Shown piece by piece: positions 60,273 through 64,000 of a DNA stretch of 64,000 nt. The position numbers were made by a program, and so were the translations under genes. Numbering within the stretch: position 1 is the stretch's first letter; each line of letters begins with the position of its first letter. The notes under the pieces were generated by a model. That model was not told the origin of the DNA and made no database searches. It worked only from the letters and a program-made list of their open reading frames with translations. The stretch comes from JACMLC01 sp963720235 (lineage in GTDB: Bacteria; Acidobacteriota; Blastocatellia; Pyrinomonadales; Pyrinomonadaceae): contig OY970389.1 of NCBI GenBank assembly GCA_963720235.1, forward strand, positions 5,270,001 to 5,334,000, read 5' to 3'.

Positions 60273-61137
60273 TCTCCTAACCTCCTTATGACGCGTCCGT
60301 AACGCGTTCGCACATGAAATAAACATGGGAGTTGGTCAGAGCTACGACTCTGAAAAGTTGAGCCATCCATCAGCAGCCAGCATGCTCTCTGTGCAAGTCC
60401 GATGCAGTGTTTGACAAAGAGACTCAACAGCTAAACTGGCGTCGGCTTGATAGGCTCTGTCAGGTAAATTTCTCCCACGTTGGCTGCTATACAAACACAC
60501 AATCCGGCTCGCATGCTTCTCTCATCTTGCTCAAATTGGTTTGACTTGAAAGAGGCACGCTGCCCTTCGGCGGCGTCATGATGAGGATAAAGTTGCGTGC
60601 GCAGGCATTAGTGGCCCAAAGAAGAGAAAGCGCAAAATTTTAGAAATACCCTGCCAAACCTTGCATTTCTTCCCTATTTTTTCTAATCTCCCAGAGTCTC
60701 ATAAATTGGCTGAAGTCCTCTGTTCTCACTTTCGGTCAGGTTGTCTACGTGGGAATGATTTGTGTTGTGAACGCCTGACTCTCATTTGGTGATACAGAAT
60801 AGTTAACACCGCTTACCCATTGCTCTCTTGCCGCGATGTTTCTAATCAGAGAATTAATTCATAGAGCTGATTAGGAGAACTATGCGCTCGCTAAACAAGC
60901 AGTCTCACGAGCGCAACCGAATATAACTTGCCCGGATTTGCCCAGAGATGCGGATTCTCTAAATAAACGCGCACTTGCGCGTAAGGCTGTTACATCACAG
61001 CAGCTGATTCGGCACGCGCCGCAAACTGCACTGGCCTTCCCATCCAGTGCCGGGTCTCCCTGTCGCGCGCCGTGTGCCGGATGATTGTCGTGGGCCGCGA
61101 AAGGCGCGCAGCAATCTTTCAAGAAAGGGCAAAGCAA
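60273..61137. other. Long gene-poor stretch between divergent genes
   Basis: About 865 bp between the secreted-protein gene and the sigma-54 activator. It holds an inverted repeat CTAATCAG/CTGATTAG (60842-60873) right before a possible 14-codon ORF (60882). No sigma-54 promoter with the GG-N10-GC spacing was found by eye. No RNA family recognised. The length suggests regulatory DNA or decayed genes. Confidence 0.55.
60882..60926 (+). CDS. Possible 14-codon leader ORF
   Basis: Starts with ATG four bases after TTAGGAG and encodes Met-Arg-Ser-Leu-Asn-Lys-Gln-Ser-His-Glu-Arg-Asn-Arg-Ile. It follows a stem CTAATCAG/CTGATTAG and lies about 210 bp before the sigma-54 activator. A leader peptide is possible; a chance ORF is also possible. 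Confidence 0.2.
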   Translation: MRSLNKQSHERNRI

Positions 61138-62553
61138 ATGAAGCAGGCAAAATTTTTATTGCTTGGTTCGGGTAATCTGGGAACCTCGCTGCGTCACATA
61201 CTCGAATCATCGTGGAAAGAGATCAGCATCACACAGGAATCTCTGGTCATCAGCGAAGACGGGGATGATATTCAAATCCCTATTAAACTCACACAGGGCT
61301 TTGATGCCGACCTCTGTTTTCTCATCCTCGGCGAAACGTTGCTCGAACGGAGAGAGGCTTTATTTTCGCTCCTCAAAGAGATTGCGCCCGTCCCGGTCAT
61401 CATCGTCGTGGAAAAGGGTGAGCCGGATTTGATGTTCAAGCTGCTTGAAGCAGGAAGCGCGGATTTTATCACCGCGCCTCTGAAAGCATCCGATTTGCTC
61501 CCGCGTATCTGGCGCGTCATCAACGAATCGCAGCGGCATGAGACTTTGGCCCAAACGCTCAAGGAGCGATACGGTCTCAAGCAGCTCATCGGAGAGAGCG
61601 CAAAATTTCTCGCGGAGATAAACAGAATCCCGCTCATGGCTAAGTGCGACGCGAGCATCCTGATATCCGGCGAGACAGGCACGGGCAAAGAGCTCTGCGC
61701 GCGCGCCATACACTACTTGAGCCATCGCCACTTCAAGCCGTTCGTCCCGATTAATTGCGGGGCCGTGCCTGTAGATTTAGTTGAAAATGAATTGTTCGGC
61801 CATAAGCGCGGAGCGTTCACAGGCGCGACGACCTCTGAGCAGGGTCTGATTCATGAAGCTGACGGCGGCACGCTTTTTCTGGACGAGATTAATCATCTCC
61901 CTGCGCTGGCCCAGGTCAAGCTGCTGCGCTTCTTACAAGACAAAGAATATCGTCCGCTCGGCTCAAATAAAATGCGCATGGCTGATGTTCGGCTCATCGC
62001 CGCCATGAACATTGACCCGGAAGAAGCCTCTCAGCAAGGCATCATCCGGCAAGACCTTTTCTACAGGCTCAATATCATCTCTCTGGTTCTGCCTCCGCTC
62101 AGAGAGCGCCGGGAAGATATTATGCTGCTGGCACATCATTTCCTCTCCACCTATGCCGCGAAATTTCAGAAGCGTGTGCGAGACTTCTCTGCGGAAGCCA
62201 AACAAAGAATGCTGATGTATGACTGGCCGGGAAACGTCCGGGAGTTGGAACATGTCGTTGAGAGGGCAGTCGTGCTGACCGAGAATGAGTTGATGCAGGC
62301 AGATGAAATCATGCTCTCGCGCCGCGAAACTCAAACGCATCTCGAATCTTTCCGCGTCGCCAAGACGAAATCCATAGCTCAGTTTGAACGCCGATATATT
62401 CAAGATTTGCTGCTCGCATACGAGGGCAACGTGACGCGCGCCGCCGCCGCCGCGCGTAAAAACCGCCGCGCTCTCTGGGAATTGATTCGCAAGCACCAGA
62501 TTGATATGCAAGGCATCCGGTCTCTCGCAAAAAATAACCGCAGCCCCGCTTAA
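61138..62553 (+). CDS. Sigma-54-dependent transcriptional activator with degenerate receiver domain
   Basis: 471 residues from the ATG at 61138 (AAAGGG upstream). The N-terminal domain (about 1-130) has the receiver fold pattern but lacks the phospho-acceptor: the strand reads Ala-Asp-Leu-Cys-Phe-Leu-Ile-Leu-Gly. The late Lys is replaced too (Asp-Phe-Ile-Thr-Ala-Pro-Leu). The AAA+ domain is intact: Walker A Gly-Glu-Thr-Gly-Thr-Gly-Lys-Glu, the sigma-54 contact loop Gly-Ala-Phe-Thr-Gly-Ala, Walker B Gly-Thr-Leu-Phe-Leu-Asp-Glu and an Arg-finger region. The C-terminus has a Fis-type HTH (Gly-Asn-Val-Thr-Arg-Ala-Ala). Likely activates by another signal than phosphorylation; targets unknown. Confidence 0.93.
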   Translation: MKQAKFLLLGSGNLGTSLRHILESSWKEISITQESLVISEDGDDIQIPIKLTQGFDADLCFLILGETLLERREALFSLLKEIAPVPVIIVVEKGEPDLMFKLLEAGSADFITAPLKASDLLPRIWRVINESQRHETLAQTLKERYGLKQLIGESAKFLAEINRIPLMAKCDASILISGETGTGKELCARAIHYLSHRHFKPFVPINCGAVPVDLVENELFGHKRGAFTGATTSEQGLIHEADGGTLFLDEINHLPALAQVKLLRFLQDKEYRPLGSNKMRMADVRLIAAMNIDPEEASQQGIIRQDLFYRLNIISLVLPPLRERREDIMLLAHHFLSTYAAKFQKRVRDFSAEAKQRMLMYDWPGNVRELEHVVERAVVLTENELMQADEIMLSRRETQTHLESFRVAKTKSIAQFERRYIQDLLLAYEGNVTRAAAAARKNRRALWELIRKHQIDMQGIRSLAKNNRSPA

Positions 62554-62587
62554 GAGATAGCGGTTCAGTTTGAAAGAGAAAGAAAAG

Positions 62588-62657
62588 AAGTTTCCCGCAA
62601 AGACGCAAAGAAAAGACAAGTTGCTTTCTTTGCGTCTTTGCGCCTTTGCGGGAGCTT
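62588..62657. repeat. Hairpin with GACGCAAA/GGCGCAAA-repeat arms
   Basis: Left arm starts AAGTTTCCCGCAAAGACGCA and the right arm is complementary to AAGCTCCCGCAAAGGCGCAA over about 33 bp. Lies 35 bp after the sigma-54 activator. Nearly the same core as the elements at 21362 and 40128. Confidence 0.86.
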
Positions 62658-62797
62658 CCTTCGTCGCCGTTGCTTTTCTTGATAGGACATTTTCAGGTAC
62701 AGAGTGCCGGGAGTTGTCCTACTCTTATCTCTTCGATTCTCAAAGCCTTATCAATTTTTCCGCGATAGAGTGAGACAAAAAGCAGGATAGTCGTTCT

Positions 62798-62824
62798 ATT
62801 AATTCGGAAATTTTTCCAATTAAT
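62798..62824. promoter_or_regulatory. 27-bp imperfect palindrome upstream of the wHTH gene
   Basis: ATTAATTCGGAAA faces TTTCCAATTAAT, perfect apart from one unpaired G. It lies 62 bp before the wHTH protein start, where an operator for autoregulation would fit. The 62658-62887 gap otherwise holds no ORF I can support. Confidence 0.45.
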
Positions 62825-62886
62825 CGGATGGCTCGCAGCTTGCCTGAGCACTTTATCTCAGATTAAAAAAATTGAAGCCTCATCTC

Positions 62887-63159
62887 ATGTCCAGCGGAGA
62901 AACAGAAAGCATATATGAAATTCTGCGCTACTTGAAAGAGCATCCTGATGCAAGAGACACCGTTGAAGGTATTGGCTGGTGGTTACTGGAGCAGCGCATG
63001 AATGATTGTGTCAGCGATGTCCAGCGCGCTCTGACAAAGCTGCTGGCGCAGGGACTCTTGCTGGAACTAAAAAGCGGTGATGATCGTCGCCACTATCAGC
63101 TTAACAAGAGCCGACTTGATGAGATTAATTTACTACTGCGCTTTGCAAAGATGAATTGA
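62887..63159 (+). CDS. Small winged-helix DNA-binding protein
   Basis: 90 residues from the ATG at 62887 (a TTG extends to 62872). Pattern of a compact wHTH: helix Ile-Tyr-Glu-Ile-Leu-Arg-Tyr-Leu-Lys, helix Asp-Thr-Val-Glu-Gly-Ile-Gly-Trp-Trp-Leu-Leu, recognition helix Val-Gln-Arg-Ala-Leu-Thr-Lys-Leu-Leu and wing Lys-Ser-Gly-Asp-Asp-Arg-Arg-His-Tyr. Probably a local regulator. Stands just before the DUF1702 gene, with the palindrome at 62798 as a candidate site. Confidence 0.75.
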   Translation: MSSGETESIYEILRYLKEHPDARDTVEGIGWWLLEQRMNDCVSDVQRALTKLLAQGLLLELKSGDDRRHYQLNKSRLDEINLLLRFAKMN

Positions 63160-63217
63160 TGGTCAAGCCTTGCCCCTTCTATCTCAAGAGACAGGCGCAC
63201 TCAGCCTGAAAAAAGAA

Positions 63218-64000
63218 GTGTCACAGCAGAAAGCGGCAATCACATTTAAGTTCTCACTCCGCAACCTTCGACAAACGCTCTTGGGCATCTCTCCGGCGGA
63301 AGCGAGTTTTGCCCGCAGGGGTTTCTGGCAGGGACGCGCGCGCGAACGATTGGAACTCGTCGGAGTGTTTTTCCTTCGGGGCTATCAACTGGCTCTGGAA
63401 GAGAATGACTCACGCGAGATTGTTTCTCGATTGAACCTCCTTGATACGGAATTGCGCGGCTTCGCTTTTGAAGGAGCAGCAATGAGTCTGGCTCTACAGG
63501 ACATGTTGACGCCCTGGAAAAAAGACCGCTGGCTCTGCTTTATGCAAAGCGGCGGAGCCAGTCACACATACATGTCGCATGTCGGAGTCGGATGGGCGCT
63601 GGCTCGCCTTCAACGCTGGCGCGCACGCCGCCCGCGCCTGACAGATCCTTTGCTTCGCTGGCTGGCGATAGATGGATACGGTTTCCATGAAGGCTATTTT
63701 CACTGGCAGAGGTTTATCAAAAATCGCTCACTGCCGTTGCGGCTTGCGGGTTATAGCCGCCGTGTCTTCGATCAGGGATTGGGCCGGAGTCTATGGTTTG
63801 TCAATGGAGCGGACGTGCAGCGGGTTGCTGCAAACATCAACGCTTTTACAGCCGCGCGGCGAGCAGATTTGTGGAGCGGCGTGGGCCTCGCCTGCGCTTA
63901 CGCTGGCGGCGTTGACCAATCTTCAATCAAGGCACTAAGCGCGGCTGCAACTCTTTATAAAGCAGAAGTGGCACAGGGAGTCTGCTTTGCCGCCAAGACG
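63218..64000 (+). CDS. DUF1702 family protein, 5' part
   Basis: The reading frame runs off the window end, 261 codons seen, so the C-terminus is missing. The start is uncertain: GTG at 63218 or TTG at 63170, neither with a good ribosome-binding site. Family hallmarks are clear: Leu-Leu-Gly-Ile-Ser-Pro-Ala-Glu-Ala-Ser-Phe-Ala-Arg-Arg-Gly-Phe near the start, Phe-Glu-Gly-Ala-Ala-Met, His-Val-Gly-Val-Gly-Trp-Ala, Asp-Gly-Tyr-Gly-Phe-His-Glu-Gly-Tyr-Phe and Gly-Val-Gly-Leu-Ala-Cys-Ala-Tyr-Ala-Gly-Gly-Val. The family was first noted in enediyne biosynthesis clusters and is also common in other bacteria; its biochemical role is unknown. The neighbouring small wHTH may regulate it. Confidence 0.85.
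   Translation, partial: MSQQKAAITFKFSLRNLRQTLLGISPAEASFARRGFWQGRARERLELVGVFFLRGYQLALEENDSREIVSRLNLLDTELRGFAFEGAAMSLALQDMLTPWKKDRWLCFMQSGGASHTYMSHVGVGWALARLQRWRARRPRLTDPLLRWLAIDGYGFHEGYFHWQRFIKNRSLPLRLAGYSRRVFDQGLGRSLWFVNGADVQRVAANINAFTAARRADLWSGVGLACAYAGGVDQSSIKALSAAATLYKAEVAQGVCFAAKT

Noticed and set aside
61011..61030. GGCAC...GC pattern as a sigma-54 promoter before the activator
   Set aside because: The GG and GC elements are 8 bp apart instead of the required 10.

Overview
The window is most likely a chromosomal contig from an Acidobacteriota bacterium, probably of the Blastocatellia/Pyrinomonadaceae type. The evidence is a VWFA-related protein of the kind common in Acidobacteria (22783-23946), many secreted FG-GAP, HYR and DUF5011 proteins, a DUF1702 protein, and dispersed hairpins whose arms are short tandem repeats. 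This is inference from gene content; no 16S or ribosomal gene is present.

Layout. 1-3057: 3' part of a branched-chain amino acid ABC transporter operon (livH partial, livM, livG, livF). 3364-12206: a giant secreted adhesin-like protein, a small secreted protein and a convergent secreted subtilase. 12428-21304: an arginine biosynthesis locus, with argH diverging from argR-argG-[DUF1611-like P-loop protein]-argC-[tRNA-binding protein]-argD-argF'-argB. The transcarbamylase belongs to the N-acylornithine type (argF'), not ornithine transcarbamylase. The divergent argH/argR gap holds a perfect 21-bp palindrome and further half sites with a roughly 20-21-bp rhythm, as expected for ArgR operators. 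21494-25634: trmFO, a VWA protein, a secreted protein and xerC. 25709-28465: a Roco (LRR-Roc-COR) GTPase, followed by a second, diverged copy of the last 13 codons and stop of xerC, so the Roco gene looks inserted at the xerC 3' end. 28604-38392 (minus strand): DksA/TraR-like protein, an iron-uptake trio (PepSY protein, PiuC-like dioxygenase, TonB receptor), a deoxyhypusine-synthase-like protein, a PD40 protein and uvrA. 38769-44355: a membrane protein, pgsA, an FG-GAP protein, a zinc-ribbon/DUF4190/pilin-like fusion and a secreted protein. 44683-46190: tRNA-Thr(UGT) followed by an AT-rich patch with two unrecognised ORFs. 46226-54319: a heavy-metal efflux island (Cys-rich secreted protein, CzcC/B/A, CadC-type ArsR regulator with both metal sites, methyltransferase, and a frameshifted, truncated CDF transporter). 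54383-60272: secreted proteins on the minus strand (matrixin-like protease, MBL plus lamin-tail protein, DUF3761 protein). 61138-64000: a sigma-54 activator with a degenerate receiver domain, a small wHTH protein and the start of a DUF1702 protein.

Three signals deserve most attention. (1) The arginine locus combines an acylornithine-type transcarbamylase carrying Thr at the acyl-specificity position (Glu in acetyl-type, Pro in succinyl-type enzymes) with an embedded DUF1611-like P-loop protein and no visible argA, argJ or argE; it may run on a non-standard acyl group or use a non-standard acyl-transfer step. (2) The Roco gene is bracketed by duplicated xerC 3' ends, suggesting a 2.9-kb cassette that replaces the end of a recombinase gene. 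(3) At least eight intergenic hairpins share one architecture (long inverted repeats whose arms are 7-8-bp tandem repeats) with different repeat units, several placed at start codons, stop codons or operon gaps.
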